Positions 15,725 through 26,005 are shown, counted from the first letter of the stretch. The stretch: 64,000 nucleotides of DNA from Bordetella genomosp. 9 (GCF_002119725.1 NZ_CP021109.1:62001-126000), one strand, 5' to 3'. Numbers and translations: made by a program. Notes: generated by a model not told the origin, from the letters alone.

Positions 15725-17332
15725 CTACGCCTTCTCGCTGAAGACCCGCCCACCGTGTTCGCGCATCGCGTGGAACTTCACATCCGGATACAGTTCCTCG
15801 GCCACGCGCAATTGTGCGGGCGAGCCGATCAGGAACGCGGCCGCGTCCACCACATCATAGGCGATATGCGCAGCATTGGCATCCATGAACTTCTTCAGCG
15901 CACGGGGATCATCCGACGTAATCCAACGCGCCATGGTATAGCGCGAAGGCATGAGGCGGGCGTCCACGCCATACTCGGTTTTCAGGCGGTGCTGCACGAC
16001 TTCGAACTGCAATTGGCCGACCGCGCCCAGCAGCATGGCGCCGCCCGCGGCCACGGGCCGGAACACCTGGATCGCGCCCTCTTCGCCCAGCTGGGCAAGG
16101 CCGGTACGCAGTTGTTTCGTGCGCAGCGGATCTTTGACTTCCACAGCCTGGAACAGTTCCGGGGCAAAGAACGGCAGGCCGGTAAATTGCAAAATTTCGC
16201 CTTCGGTCAACACGTCGCCCAACTGCAACACACCGTGGTTCGGTATGCCGATGACGTCGCCCGCATAGGCCTCGTCCAGCAGCTCACGGCGTTGCGACAG
16301 GAAAGACACTACGTTGTTCGGACGCATTTCCTTGTTGGTGCGGCATACCTTCAGGCGCATGCCGCGCTCGAAGCGTCCGGAACACACGCGCACGAACGCG
16401 ACGCGGTCGCGGTGCGCCGGGTCCATGTTGGCCTGCACCTTGAACACCACGCCGGTGAAGCGCGGCTCGTCGGGCTGGACCTGCCGTTGCAGCGCGGGGC
16501 GAGCACCGGGGCGCGGCGCCAGTTCCACCAGGGCATCGAGCACTTCCTGCACGCCGAAGTTGTTGATAGCCGAACCGAAGAATACCGGCGTCTGCCTGCC
16601 GTCCAGAAACGCTTGCGCGTCGAAGGCAGGCGCCGCTTCGTTGATCAGCGCGATTTCGCCGCGCGCCTGTTCGAAGGCCTGGCCGAAGCGTTGCGCGATC
16701 TCGGGATTGTCCAGCCCCTGGATGAATTCGTCGTCGTCGCCGCGGCGTTCCTGGCCGGCGCGGAACAGACGCATGCGATCCTGGCGGATGTCGAACACGC
16801 CGCCGAAGGACTTGCCCATGCCGACGGGCCACGAGAACGGCACGGCGTCCATGCCCAGGTGGGACTCGATCTCGGACAGCAGATCCAGCGGCTCGCGCAC
16901 TTCGCGGTCGAGCTTGTTTATGAAAGTGATGATGGGCGTATTGCGCGCGCGGCAGACCTGCAGCAGGCGCTTGGTCTGCGGCTCGACGCCGTTGGCCGCA
17001 TCGATCACCATCAAGGCTGCGTCCACCGCCGTCAAAACGCGGTAGGTATCTTCCGAAAAGTCCTGGTGCCCCGGGGTGTCGAGCAGGTTGATCACGCAGT
17101 CGCGGTACTCCATCTGCATGACCGACGAAGCCACGGAAATGCCGCGCTGCTTTTCGATTTCCATCCAATCTGAAGACGCGTGACGGCTCGCCTTGCGCGC
17201 CTTCACGCTGCCGGCGATCTGAATTGCGCCGGCGAACAGCAGCAGCTTTTCCGTCAGGGTGGTCTTGCCGGCGTCGGGGTGCGAGATGATGGCGAAGGTG
17301 CGTCGCCGCGCGACTTCTTGGGGAATATTCAT
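15725..17332 (-). CDS. prfC: peptide chain release factor 3
   Basis: A 535-residue translational GTPase that removes RF1/RF2 from the ribosome after termination. GTPase motifs are G1 (SHPDAGKTT, residues 18-26), G2/switch I (RGISV), G3 (DTPGHQD) and G4 (NKLD). EF-G-like domains II and III follow, with the RF3-specific C-terminal end. Length matches E. coli RF3 (529). The segment SDWMEIEKQRGISVASSV is diagnostic of RF3 rather than EF-G. Transcription runs away from the divergent-side exporter gene; the 39-base gap suggests it may be read together with the LysE gene upstream. Confidence 0.96.
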   Translation of the reverse strand: MNIPQEVARRRTFAIISHPDAGKTTLTEKLLLFAGAIQIAGSVKARKASRHASSDWMEIEKQRGISVASSVMQMEYRDCVINLLDTPGHQDFSEDTYRVLTAVDAALMVIDAANGVEPQTKRLLQVCRARNTPIITFINKLDREVREPLDLLSEIESHLGMDAVPFSWPVGMGKSFGGVFDIRQDRMRLFRAGQERRGDDDEFIQGLDNPEIAQRFGQAFEQARGEIALINEAAPAFDAQAFLDGRQTPVFFGSAINNFGVQEVLDALVELAPRPGARPALQRQVQPDEPRFTGVVFKVQANMDPAHRDRVAFVRVCSGRFERGMRLKVCRTNKEMRPNNVVSFLSQRRELLDEAYAGDVIGIPNHGVLQLGDVLTEGEILQFTGLPFFAPELFQAVEVKDPLRTKQLRTGLAQLGEEGAIQVFRPVAAGGAMLLGAVGQLQFEVVQHRLKTEYGVDARLMPSRYTMARWITSDDPRALKKFMDANAAHIAYDVVDAAAFLIGSPAQLRVAEELYPDVKFHAMREHGGRVFSEKA

Positions 17333-17371
17333 AGACCGCGGATTTTACAGGTGGGGTGGCGCACCGCCGGA

Positions 17372-18001
17372 TCAGTTCGTGCGCCGGAAGCACGCAAGCA
17401 GCAAGCCGGCCGCCATGAACAGCGTGCCGAACGCCCGGTTCATCCAGCGGATATGGACCGGGCTGCGCATCAGGCGCAGCACCTTTGCGGCAAGCAAGGT
17501 GTAGAACGCCATCGCCACGGTGTCCGTCATTGCCATGGTGGCGGCGATGGCGGCGTATTGCGGAACGAGCGGATGCGCGGCATCGATGAACTGCGGCACG
17601 ACGGCCAGCAGGAAAACCGTCCCCTTGGGATTGCTCGCATTGATGAGGAAGCCGCGCAGGATCAGGCTGCGCCGCGATTCCAGCGCGCCGCCGCCATTTT
17701 CCAGCGTCACCGGCGCGGCGTCGGCGCGGAACTGCCGCCATCCCAGATAGACCAGATAGGCCACGCCAAGATACTTCACCACCGCGAAGGCGGTCTCGGA
17801 CGTGGCCAGCAGCGTGCCCAGTCCGATGCCGACGACGGCCAGCTGGAAGAGGATGCCCAGGATCAGTCCCGCGGTGTTCCAGTAACCGCGCGCGAAACCG
17901 TGGCGCAGACCCGACGTCATTGCCGAAAGCGCGCCAGCGCCCGGCGAGAACGAGATCGCCCAGGAAGCGAGCATGAACGTCAACCAAGTGGAAAGCGTCA
18001 T
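17372..18001 (-). CDS. LysE/RhtB-family amino-acid exporter
   Basis: A 209-residue inner-membrane protein with about six hydrophobic segments. It has the family's N-terminal motif SFSPGAGALSAMTSGLRHG (residues 18-36; the Pro-Gly pair is typical of LysE/RhtB), and NPKGTVFLLAVVPQF near residue 115. Members export amino acids or homoserine lactones; the substrate here is unknown. The ATG follows GGAGACCTTC. The gene lies between rhlE and prfC, all on the - strand. Confidence 0.9.
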   Translation of the reverse strand: MTLSTWLTFMLASWAISFSPGAGALSAMTSGLRHGFARGYWNTAGLILGILFQLAVVGIGLGTLLATSETAFAVVKYLGVAYLVYLGWRQFRADAAPVTLENGGGALESRRSLILRGFLINASNPKGTVFLLAVVPQFIDAAHPLVPQYAAIAATMAMTDTVAMAFYTLLAAKVLRLMRSPVHIRWMNRAFGTLFMAAGLLLACFRRTN

Positions 18002-18058
18002 GAAGGTCTCCGGTGGTGGCGCGGCCCGCTCCTTTCGGGCGGGCGCGCCCGCGCCCCG

Positions 18059-19585
18059 TTATTTCGACAGCAGCGCCGAAGGGCGCGAGGCCCCTCGCGC
18101 ACTAACGCCGGCGCCCGTGGCGGGCCGGTTGTGGCCGCCGCCGTTGCCGGTTCCCGCGCTACGGCTGCCCGATGGTGCGGCGCCGCCGGCGCGCGCGTTG
18201 CCGGACGCTTGCGGCCGCGCGTTGCCCGCGGGCTTGGCTGCAGCCCGGCCGCCACTGCCATTGGTCGAGCCGTTGGCATGGCGATTTCCATCCGGCCTGC
18301 CGGACGTGCGGCCGGCGCCGTTGGCGCCATGCCGTGCCCCTGCATTGCCGCCGCGGGCCGGCGCGCCGGCGCGTTGGCGGCCACCGCGGAAATTGCGTTC
18401 GTCGTCATCGTCCTCGCGCTCGCGCGCCACGTTGGCGGGCGGGGTCCAGCCTTGCACCGGTACGCGGTCGATCGGCTTGCGGATGAGTTTTTCAATGGCC
18501 TTCAACAGCTTGATCTCGCTGTTGTCCACCAGAGAGATGGCCGCGCCGGTGGCGCCAGCCCGGCCGGTGCGCCCGATGCGGTGCACGTAGTCCTCGGGCA
18601 CGTTGGGCAGTTCGAAGTTCACCACCTGGGGCAGCTGGTCGATGTCCAGGCCGCGGGCGGCGATGTCCGTGGCAACCAGCACGGTGACGGTGCCCGCCTT
18701 GAAGCCGGCCAGCGCGCGCGTACGCGCCGCCTGGCTTTTGTTGCCGTGAATGGCCGCGGCGCTCAGACCGTCCTTTACCAGCGTCTCGGCCAGGCGGTTG
18801 GCGCCGTGTTTGGTGCGCGTGAAGACGAGTACCTGATGCCAGCCGCTTTCACGGATGATGTGGCTGATGAGGTCGCGCTTGTGATGCTGTTCCACTATAT
18901 GGACGGTCTGCGTGACCAGTTCCGTGGCGGTATTGCGGGGCGTGACGGATACTTCGGCCGGATCCTTCAGGACGCCCCGTGCGAGCGTACGGATTTCATC
19001 GGAGAAGGTCGCGGAAAACAGCAGGTTCTGCCGCTGCGCGGGCAGCAGGGCCAGGACCTTGCGGATGTCGCGGATGAAACCCATGTCGAGCATGCGGTCG
19101 GCTTCGTCCAGAACGAGGATTTCGACGCCCGTCAGATCGACGGTCTTCTGCCCGGCGTGGTCCAGCAAACGGCCCGGCGTCGCGACCAGGATATCGACCG
19201 GCTTTTTCAACGCGGCGATCTGCGGATTGATGTTGACGCCGCCGAACATCACCATGGACGTCAGCGGCGTATGTTTGCCGTAGGTCTGCACCGATTCTTC
19301 GACCTGCGCGGTCAATTCCCGCGTGGGGGTCAGAATCAGGCAGCGAGGCCGGCCCGGGCGGCGTTGCGCGGGCTTGTTCTGCATCAGCCGGTGCAGGATG
19401 GGCAGGGTGAAACCGGCGGTCTTTCCCGTGCCCGTCTGCGCGGCCGCCAGCAGATCGACGCCTTTGAGGACGAGCGGAATAGCCTGGGCTTGAATCGGGG
19501 TGGGCGCGGTATAGCCGGTTTCGGCGATGGCACGCAGCAGGGAATCGGCCAACCCAAGGTCGGCGAAGTTCGAAATGGCAGTCAA
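18059..19585 (-). CDS. rhlE: DEAD-box ATP-dependent RNA helicase, RhlE type
   Basis: A 508-residue RNA helicase. Motifs in order: Q-motif ([10 protein letters not shown]), I (AAQTGTGKT), Ia (PTREL), II ([13 protein letters not shown]), III (SATF), IV-V, and VI ([10 protein letters not shown]). The C-terminal 120 residues are low-complexity, rich in Gly, Arg, Asn and Ala, as in RhlE proteins that bind structured RNA. Conserved similarity begins at [11 protein letters not shown], preceded by TTG; GGAG lies six bases before that TTG, so I use TTG at 19585. Upstream in-frame ATGs would add about 136 non-conserved residues. Roles in the family include ribosome assembly and RNA decay. Confidence 0.9.
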   Translation of the reverse strand: MTAISNFADLGLADSLLRAIAETGYTAPTPIQAQAIPLVLKGVDLLAAAQTGTGKTAGFTLPILHRLMQNKPAQRRPGRPRCLILTPTRELTAQVEESVQTYGKHTPLTSMVMFGGVNINPQIAALKKPVDILVATPGRLLDHAGQKTVDLTGVEILVLDEADRMLDMGFIRDIRKVLALLPAQRQNLLFSATFSDEIRTLARGVLKDPAEVSVTPRNTATELVTQTVHIVEQHHKRDLISHIIRESGWHQVLVFTRTKHGANRLAETLVKDGLSAAAIHGNKSQAARTRALAGFKAGTVTVLVATDIAARGLDIDQLPQVVNFELPNVPEDYVHRIGRTGRAGATGAAISLVDNSEIKLLKAIEKLIRKPIDRVPVQGWTPPANVAREREDDDDERNFRGGRQRAGAPARGGNAGARHGANGAGRTSGRPDGNRHANGSTNGSGGRAAAKPAGNARPQASGNARAGGAAPSGSRSAGTGNGGGHNRPATGAGVSARGASRPSALLSK

Positions 19586-19873
19586 GTACAACTCCAGCGG
19601 CAGCCTGTCGCTCAAGTTGAGAGACTCCAATCCAGGCGGACGATAAGGAGGAAAAGGGGATGGCCCGAGGAAAATCCAGGGCTGGACGCGACGGCGAATG
19701 CCGATTGGCGTGGTGTGCGGATTGGCACTGCACACGAAAGGATTGTAGCCCATCCCGCGCAGCCCCTCGGTATTGTCCTGTAACGCATTTGAAAGGCCGG
19801 GACGCGTTGGCGCAAAGGGCGGTGCCGACGCGCTACCTATAATGCCGCGTTTGTCCCGCGTAAGAGCGACGTC

Positions 19874-21460
19874 ATGAGCAAAGCAATCCGGGTGGTGGTG
19901 GGCGTTATCGTAGTGGCGGGCGTTGGCTGGGTGGCCGGCGCCTGGTACACCGGCAAGCGTTTGGAAGAGGTCTTGCCGCAGCAGGTCGAGCAAGCCAACA
20001 CGCGGCTACAGGAAGTCCTGCCCGGCAGCCATGCGACGGTGTCGCTGGTCCGGCAGGATCGCCACTGGTTTTCCACCGACGTGCTGTTGCGCGTGCAGTT
20101 CGAGTCCGGTGCGGTGTCGGGCCAGCCTGCCGCCCGCCAGGACGTGTTGGACGTGATCTCGCACATCGGACACGGGCCTTTTCCCTTGGATCGGCTCAAA
20201 CGCGGGCAGCTCCTGCCGGTGATGGCCGCGGGCGTGTTCGCTTTGCAAGAAAACGATACGGTGCGGCCGTGGTTCGAACTGACGCACGGTGTCCCGCCGC
20301 TGTCGGGCAGGGCCGCGTTGGGCTACGGCCAGTCCGTATCGGGCACGCTGCGCACGGAACCGCTGAAGCTGACGCGCGACGACGCGTCGCTCGATTTGTC
20401 CGGCCTGGTGCTCGATTTCTCGCAGGATCGCGACCGCCGCACCCGCCTGCACGGGACCATGGACAGCGCCACCGTGGACGTGGCGGACGACGATAAAGCC
20501 GCCCGCCTGAAGGTCGACGGCGTGACGCTTTCCACCGACGTGCGACCCGGGCCCGCGGGCCTGCAGGTCGGCACCAATACGTTGACCGTGAAGCGGGTAG
20601 CCCTTACGCCCCCCGGCCGTCCGCCGATCACCCTCGCGGACTATACGCAGCGCACTGACGCCAGTGAGGACAAGGGTGCGCTATCCGTGCATGGCGAATA
20701 CGCGGCGTCAATGCTCACCATCGGCAGCGCGGACATCGGTTCGGTGCAGGTGGCGTTGGGCGCAAGGAACCTGGCGCCGGAGGCAGTGAAGACATTGCTG
20801 ACGTTGTACGGACGCATCTGGTCGCGCAGCGCCGAACAGGCGCAGCACGAAAGCGGGGAGCAGCAGGTCCCCGAGCCGGTCTTGACGCCCGAAGAGCAGG
20901 CGCAGGCGCTGGAGGCTCGCCACGTCCTGCTGGCCGCGAACCCGAACTTCTATATCGACCCCATTCTGCTGAAGACGCCGCGTGGCGAGGCGCGCTTCAC
21001 GCTGAATCTCGACTTGAGCGACCCGGGTTCGCCGGACCAGCCGCTGGACGAACGCCTGGCCAAGGCGCTGCGCAAGCTGGATGCGCGCGCTGCCGTCGCC
21101 CAGCCCGTGCTGGCGGGCCTGCTTTCCGAGAACATGCGGCGGCAAGGTATGGACGCGGCGGCCGCCGATGCGCAGGCGCAGGCGCTGGCCGCCATCATAG
21201 GCAAGGCGGCGGCCGATTCGGGGTACGCGACCCTGCAGGGCAGCGACGTCGTATCCACCCTGCACTATGCGGATGGCACGGTCGACCTGAACGGCACGAA
21301 GATGCCGCTCGACCAGTTCGCCGGCATGGTGCTGCAAGGCGTGATCGGCATGATGGGGCCGCAGGACGGCGCCATGGACGAACCCGACGACCAGGCGCCG
21401 GACCAGGACGATCCGGAAGAGAACCAGGACCAGGCGCCTTCGCCGGATACGCCTCGCTAA
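19874..21460 (+). CDS. YdgA-family (DUF945) protein
   Basis: A 528-residue protein with an N-terminal hydrophobic anchor (residues 6-23, [18 protein letters not shown]) and the YdgA-like start, including the [11 protein letters not shown] segment. A long periplasmic beta-rich region follows, ending in an acidic Asp/Gln/Pro tail ([12 protein letters not shown]). E. coli YdgA is an envelope protein of poorly known role. The gene is divergent from rhlE across a 288-base intergenic region in which I see no clear promoter motif. A hairpin with six T follows its stop. Confidence 0.8.
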   Translation: MSKAIRVVVGVIVVAGVGWVAGAWYTGKRLEEVLPQQVEQANTRLQEVLPGSHATVSLVRQDRHWFSTDVLLRVQFESGAVSGQPAARQDVLDVISHIGHGPFPLDRLKRGQLLPVMAAGVFALQENDTVRPWFELTHGVPPLSGRAALGYGQSVSGTLRTEPLKLTRDDASLDLSGLVLDFSQDRDRRTRLHGTMDSATVDVADDDKAARLKVDGVTLSTDVRPGPAGLQVGTNTLTVKRVALTPPGRPPITLADYTQRTDASEDKGALSVHGEYAASMLTIGSADIGSVQVALGARNLAPEAVKTLLTLYGRIWSRSAEQAQHESGEQQVPEPVLTPEEQAQALEARHVLLAANPNFYIDPILLKTPRGEARFTLNLDLSDPGSPDQPLDERLAKALRKLDARAAVAQPVLAGLLSENMRRQGMDAAAADAQAQALAAIIGKAAADSGYATLQGSDVVSTLHYADGTVDLNGTKMPLDQFAGMVLQGVIGMMGPQDGAMDEPDDQAPDQDDPEENQDQAPSPDTPR

Positions 21461-21475
21461 GGCGCCTCCTTTTTT
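21432..21475 (+). terminator. terminator of the YdgA-like gene
   Basis: AGGCGCCT occurs at 21432-21439 and again at 21460-21467. Because the octamer is its own reverse complement, the two copies can pair as an 8-bp stem. CC and six T (21470-21475) follow. The 5' arm overlaps the last codons of the gene. Confidence 0.5.
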
Positions 21476-21502
21476 GCAAGCCGCGGGGGCCGGCGCAGCG
21501 CA

Positions 21503-22855
21503 CTACGCCAGCCGTTGCGCCAATGCCTTGACAGTCGCGGCGCGCCGGGGGCCATCCTGGTATTCCGGCGACATCCCGCACCATTCAGGCCGGCTGCGCG
21601 CTTCCTTGATTTCCGGCGGCAGGCCGGCCTCGCGCCACGGATCCTTGTCGGCGGTATCCAGGCGCACCGGCTCTCGGGCCGCGTGGCCGCGGCGCTCCAG
21701 GGCCATCAACAACTCACGTTCCCGCAGGGCGAGCAACCGCAGCACGGCATCGTCCACGCTGAGTTCTCGCCGGCCCCGCAGCCTGGCAGCCAGTCTTTTG
21801 CCAAAACGTTCGATGCCCTGCCACATGCCGCCGGCCGCAGCACCGATCAGCGCGGCGGTTCCCAGGCTGATGCCCGCCAGCATCAGGTCCACCGTTGCGC
21901 CCGCCATCGCGCCGGCCGCGATGCCCATGCCGACCTCGATCCCCGCGTCCTTCAAGGCTTGCGGATGGAATAGATCCATGCCCCATCGCTCGCCGGCAAG
22001 GGGCAGCGGATCGCCCGCGTAGTCGTCGGGACGGAAGTTATACAGCCCCAGCAACGCGTTCACGCAAGCCTGTTCGCGCCGGCGCGCCTGTTCCCGCAAC
22101 CGTTCGGTCGTCTCGCGCAGCGCGGCTTCATCGGCGTCGGACACCAGGCGCAAAGCCGCGACATCGACCAGCAAATCGGCGATCAGGTGCAGCCCGGCGT
22201 CGTGGCGTTCCCGGCGCTCGCGCGCCAACGCCGCACCGAGTTGCCGCAGCACGCCGGCATGCCGATCCAGGAGCACGGCGAGGCGGTCATAGAGCTGCTG
22301 TTCGCCGTCCAACGGCGGAGCCACCGTGTCGAACTCCAGCAGGGCATGAAGGCCCAGACGCGCCATGGCCTCGCGCCATTGCGCGGCGCGGTGCGATGGC
22401 GCATGAACGAAATTGAGCACGGGCAAAAGCGGCTTGCCGCATGCGGCCAGCAGGGCCAGTTCGTCCCGATGCTTGCCCAGCACCGGGTCGCGCGCGTCGA
22501 TCACATAGAGGGCGGCGTCGCATTCCAGCATCTTGCCGAGCACGCGGGCCTCCTGCTCGAAACGGCGCTGCGCTTCGGGCGATTCGAGGAACAGCCGTAT
22601 GCGATCGGGCCCGTCCAGGCGCCGGTCTCCTGCAAGGTGTTCCACGTATTCGAGCAGCGCGATGCTGTCTTCCATGCCAGGCGTATCGAACCAGGCGAGC
22701 ACGGCGCGCCCGTCCAGGCGCAGTTTGGCTCCTTCCACCCGCCGGGTGGTTCCCGGACCGTCGGCCACTTCGCCGAATTCGGTATCGCGCGTCAGCGTCC
22801 GAAGCAGCGACGTTTTGCCGGTGTTCGTATGCCCCACGACCGCGATCTGCAGCAT
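21503..22855 (-). CDS. GTPase with C-terminal DUF3482 domain
   Basis: A 450-residue protein. The N-terminal GTPase domain has G1 GHTNTGKTS (residues 8-16), a TT-containing G2 region (GPGTTRRVEG) and G3 DTPGME. At the G4 position, where NKxD is usual, it reads NFVH, so guanine specificity may differ. The middle is helical and charged. Residues about 310-345 form a Gly/Ala-rich hydrophobic stretch (GIAAGAMAGATVDLMLAGIS) that could insert in membrane. I chose the ATG at 22855 because GGAG lies eight bases before it. It follows the DUF2868 gene, a pairing that suggests joint function; role unknown. Confidence 0.8.
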   Translation of the reverse strand: MLQIAVVGHTNTGKTSLLRTLTRDTEFGEVADGPGTTRRVEGAKLRLDGRAVLAWFDTPGMEDSIALLEYVEHLAGDRRLDGPDRIRLFLESPEAQRRFEQEARVLGKMLECDAALYVIDARDPVLGKHRDELALLAACGKPLLPVLNFVHAPSHRAAQWREAMARLGLHALLEFDTVAPPLDGEQQLYDRLAVLLDRHAGVLRQLGAALARERRERHDAGLHLIADLLVDVAALRLVSDADEAALRETTERLREQARRREQACVNALLGLYNFRPDDYAGDPLPLAGERWGMDLFHPQALKDAGIEVGMGIAAGAMAGATVDLMLAGISLGTAALIGAAAGGMWQGIERFGKRLAARLRGRRELSVDDAVLRLLALRERELLMALERRGHAAREPVRLDTADKDPWREAGLPPEIKEARSRPEWCGMSPEYQDGPRRAATVKALAQRLA

Positions 22856-22997
22856 CTTCATTTCTCCAAGTCGCACCACCACGGCTGGGGAGCCGGGATT
22901 TCACCACGCCGCCACATTGCCCGCCGGGCGCCATACCGCTGCCATGCCGCATGAGGTCGGCGTACCATTGCAACGCGTCTGCGCTTCGGGGGCGGGC

Positions 22998-24380
22998 CTA
23001 CTTTTCCAACCACCTCAATGGCTCGTCGGAATCCTGCAGGATCGCATCCGCCGGCATACCGGCTTCGATCAGGCGCTTGCGCCACACGTTGACGCGGCCG
23101 TCCCCGCCGCTTCCGGACAGCCACACCGCCGTGCGCGTCGCCTTGCCCGCCAGATCGGCGATGAGCGCCACCGTGCCGCGGTCCGGCGTCTGGCGGGAGT
23201 CGCAGGCGAGCAGAAGGCGGCGGGCCGGGGCGCCTGTCAAGGCGTCCAGAAGTGCGTGGCGTTGCTCCCGGCTGTCAAGATTGCCCGCCAGGCGTATCGA
23301 CGGCGGCACCGGAGGCGGCCAAGGCATATCGTCCGGCAGCTCCAGCGCCGCCAATACAAGCTGATCACCCGTCGGCGGCATGCCGGCGGAGGCAAGTTGA
23401 AGGCTTTCGGGCGGCGGCGCGGCGCCTTCCTGCCCCAGCGGTTCGGCGGGCGGCGTCAATCGCGCTCGCAAGGCGGCATAGCCCGGCAGCGCCATATCGA
23501 TGGTTGCCCGGCGCAGCGCGGCGCGCAGCACCAGCATGCTGATCGCCCATGCCACAAGCCGCGGCAGCGCGCCATAGACGGCGACCAGGCCGATCAGCCA
23601 CCATCCCCATTGGGCCTGCGCCTCGGACGGCAGCGCATGGACGCCATCGCTCAGCCGCACCATATCGGCATCCGGCGACGGGAATCCCAGTTGGTCGGGC
23701 AGCCACCCGATTACCCGGGTCAACGTGACGAAGGCATCCGGCGCCAGCAGCGTTGTGGCCCAGGTGAAGCGATAGCTCTCGGTGGACAACACCGCCAGCA
23801 GGGTGGCGAGCGCCGCGACCAGCGCGGCCAGCCAAACCATATGGCTGATCGCGCCGAACAGCCATCGGGTTGCGCCAGCGCGCGCGGCCAGGGTCAGCAA
23901 AGCCTGCACGGGCAAAACCGCATCCGGGCCGCGCGCCAGCCGGCGTGTCGCCCACAACCATACCCGCCCCAGACCCGCGGCCGCGATACCGGTTCCCGCA
24001 GCGAAACTGAGCAGCCACAAGAAGAACGTCAAGGCATGCAGGCCCAGCAGCGCGCCGACGGCCCACACGATGTTCACGACCCGGGAGCCGTCTCCGAGCG
24101 CGGTCCATGCGGCGCCGGCGCCGGCCAGCACGCCAAGCAGCAGGAGCGCGCTCGCGGCCAGGCGCGCGCCGCCCCGCCATTCCGCCATGCGGCGAGACAG
24201 CCCCTCCCGATCGGCAATCAGGCGGGCGCGGGCAATGACGCGCGCTTCCACCGGGCCGGCGGCATGCCGGGCCTGACGCACGGCGTCCTGGTCCTCCAGC
24301 GGTCCCCAGTGTTCTTCCCGCAACCGAACGGTTTCCGCACGCCACAGGTCAAGGAAAGTGGCGGATTCAGACGCCGCCAT
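22998..24380 (-). CDS. DUF2868 membrane protein
   Basis: A 460-residue protein. The first 70 residues are charged and helical. About four hydrophobic segments follow (near residues 75-95, 105-130, 170-195 and 250-275), then a C-terminal soluble domain with alternating hydrophobic strands (RRLLLACDSRQTPDRGTVAL) like an alpha/beta fold. The start at 24380 is one base after the stop of the DUF1232 gene. The DUF3482 GTPase follows after 142 bases. No biochemical function is known to me. Confidence 0.8.
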   Translation of the reverse strand: MAASESATFLDLWRAETVRLREEHWGPLEDQDAVRQARHAAGPVEARVIARARLIADREGLSRRMAEWRGGARLAASALLLLGVLAGAGAAWTALGDGSRVVNIVWAVGALLGLHALTFFLWLLSFAAGTGIAAAGLGRVWLWATRRLARGPDAVLPVQALLTLAARAGATRWLFGAISHMVWLAALVAALATLLAVLSTESYRFTWATTLLAPDAFVTLTRVIGWLPDQLGFPSPDADMVRLSDGVHALPSEAQAQWGWWLIGLVAVYGALPRLVAWAISMLVLRAALRRATIDMALPGYAALRARLTPPAEPLGQEGAAPPPESLQLASAGMPPTGDQLVLAALELPDDMPWPPPVPPSIRLAGNLDSREQRHALLDALTGAPARRLLLACDSRQTPDRGTVALIADLAGKATRTAVWLSGSGGDGRVNVWRKRLIEAGMPADAILQDSDEPLRWLEK

Positions 24381-24381
24381 A

Positions 24382-24759
24382 TCACTCTTGCATGGCGCCT
24401 GGCACCCCGTGTCCGGGCCCGAACCACTGCAGGAGCTTGGCGGCCGCCTGCCGCTTGACGTCGTCGCCGATGTAAAACGCGACCGTTGCCAGGGCGGCCG
24501 CCATGACGGCCACATCGTCGGTGTATCCGGCGCCTGGGATAAGGTCAGGCAGTGCGTCCAGCGGCAAAACGAAATAGCCAAGCGCGCCGTAGATGACGCG
24601 CTTGGCCCATTTCGGCGTCTTGGGATCCTGAAGCGCGTAGTAGAGCCACAAGGCTTTTTCCACCGCCTGCCGCCCCGCGCCCTTGGCATGCCGCGCCAGT
24701 TTGCGCCAGAACCGGGGGGCGGTGTATGCGGCTTCGTACGAAGGATGCGCTTCCACCAT
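24382..24759 (-). CDS. DUF1232 (YkvA-like) membrane protein
   Basis: A 125-residue protein with the DUF1232 core: KALWLYYALQDPKTPKWAK followed by the hydrophobic YGALGYFVLPLDALPDLIPG and the TDD motif, about residues 37-85. Such proteins are small membrane-associated proteins of unknown role. The ATG at 24759 follows GAGG by seven bases. It is the first gene of the trio with DUF2868 and the DUF3482 GTPase. Confidence 0.85.
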   Translation of the reverse strand: MVEAHPSYEAAYTAPRFWRKLARHAKGAGRQAVEKALWLYYALQDPKTPKWAKRVIYGALGYFVLPLDALPDLIPGAGYTDDVAVMAAALATVAFYIGDDVKRQAAAKLLQWFGPGHGVPGAMQE

Positions 24760-25702
24760 GAAGTCCTCTGTGAAAAATGCCGCGGCGCGTGGCGCAGCGG
24801 GCAGACCGGGCCATTTTACCGGGCGGCCGGCGCGCGGGGCGCCGGGTCGCCGGCCCAAGGCGCCAACATGACGCAAAAACGTTGCTTTTTCAATGAAGAT
24901 GACGCACAATGTCGAGTTGGCGGCAGATATGCGCAGGAAGCTGCGCATGGATGCGCCTGTTGTGCACAGGGGACTGCCCAAAGGTAGCAAAAGGTTACCA
25001 AAGGGCTACCAAAAGGGTGCCAAGGGGCTGCATACGGATACGGCGTGGCGCAATCGCCACCTCCGCGGTGTCAACCTGGTGGTTGACTTCAGCACCTTTT
25101 CCCTGTCCCTCCGCGCTCGCGCCTTGGGCGGCCTTTTTCAGGCTGTCCGCCCCGTAGGCGTACAAGCACCCGGCGCTCGGCCGGCCGACATCCGGGCTGG
25201 CCCTGTTTTGCGGGGCCGGCGCCTTCTTCAACCACCGTATCAACGTAGCGCTTCCGCGGGACTGCGCCGCAATTCCGTCGCGCACTGTTCGACACATCCC
25301 ACTTGTCCGCGGGCGCGCTTTACTGCCTTGTCGATGCGTCCGATACGCCGGGCGGCCATGCCCGGGTTCGCGACGGCGCTGCGGCCAAGGGTGGCCGGCA
25401 CAAGCGCGGAATCCGGCCAGGGCTGGCTGCCGGGACAGCGGCGAATCCGCAGCCGGCAGGGCTCAGGCCCGCTTTTTGCTACAGGCCGGGTCGGCTTGTT
25501 CTCGCCCACCTGGGCGAGGACGCCTAAGCCATACGCAGCAATGATTCGGTCATGACATTCGGCGACGATGTCATGATCGTGAGGCCCGGCGCCAAATCAC
25601 AGCTGCGAATCGCACGCGTGTCCGTCAATGCGGGTTTCGGCCTGCCGGACGTCGGCGCGAGTGCGTGAATTTCATGCTTCACCGCTTTGGAAAATAACGA
25701 CA
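24760..25702. other. 943-base stretch without a supported gene
   Basis: Open frames of 70-220 codons exist on both strands, as expected in GC-rich DNA. None has a convincing start, and their composition (Arg/Pro/Gly-rich, erratic hydrophobicity) is not protein-like. Inside are short near-tandem repeats (24978-25029) and a perfect CTCGCCC-ACCT-GGGCGAG hairpin at 25501-25518 without a T run. It may be a decayed gene or regulatory DNA. Confidence 0.5.
24978..25029. repeat. short tandem AAAGG..CC repeats
   Basis: Five degenerate units of about 10-11 bases (CCAAAGGTAG, CAAAAGGTTA, CCAAAGGGCTA, CCAAAAGGGTG, CCAAGGGG) follow one another. They are purine-rich on the + strand. Origin and role unknown. 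Confidence 0.5.
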
Positions 25703-26002
25703 ATGACATACTCGACTCAACCTCCTCTCGTACCTCGTGCGGACCACGCACTGGACGGCACGCCCATCCACGTGGGCGACATCGTGCACCTGTATCCCGC
25801 CGACGGCTCCGTCATCAAGGCGCGCGTGATCTATAACGCACCGTTCAACGGCGCTACCACCTACACGACGGACCTCGTCACGCGACGCGCGGAAAACGGA
25901 CGTACCCAAAAACTGCGATTCCGCTTCCGCCATGAGCACGTGCATGGGATCGAACCCGTGCGGCGTGCGGCGCAATCGCCCGCATGCCAGGCCCAGGCCT
26001 GA
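25703..26002 (+). CDS. small hypothetical protein
   Basis: A 99-residue protein beginning MTYSTQPPLVPRADHALDG. Residues about 20-60 read as short beta strands (HVGDIVHLYPADGSVIKARV), like a small barrel. The C-terminal part is basic (RTQKLRFRFRHEHVHG). The region resembles no family I can name. The start is chosen at the first ATG with a partial ribosome site (GGAAAATAAC). A very strong hairpin follows the stop by three bases, which supports it being a real, independently terminated gene. Confidence 0.55.
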   Translation: MTYSTQPPLVPRADHALDGTPIHVGDIVHLYPADGSVIKARVIYNAPFNGATTYTTDLVTRRAENGRTQKLRFRFRHEHVHGIEPVRRAAQSPACQAQA

Positions 26003-26005
26003 GCC

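Noticed and set aside
17180..19783. An 867-codon + strand frame across prfC, the exporter and rhlE
   Set aside because: It is antisense to three recognisable genes and has no motif or start signal of its own.
22856..22997. Longer start for the DUF3482 GTPase at 22882
   Set aside because: GGAG sits at the right distance only from the ATG at 22855, where conserved sequence begins.
24893..25555. A 220-codon + strand frame beginning MKMTHNVELAAD
   Set aside because: It has no ribosome site, passes through tandem repeats, and turns into Arg/Pro/Gly-rich sequence without fold-like pattern.
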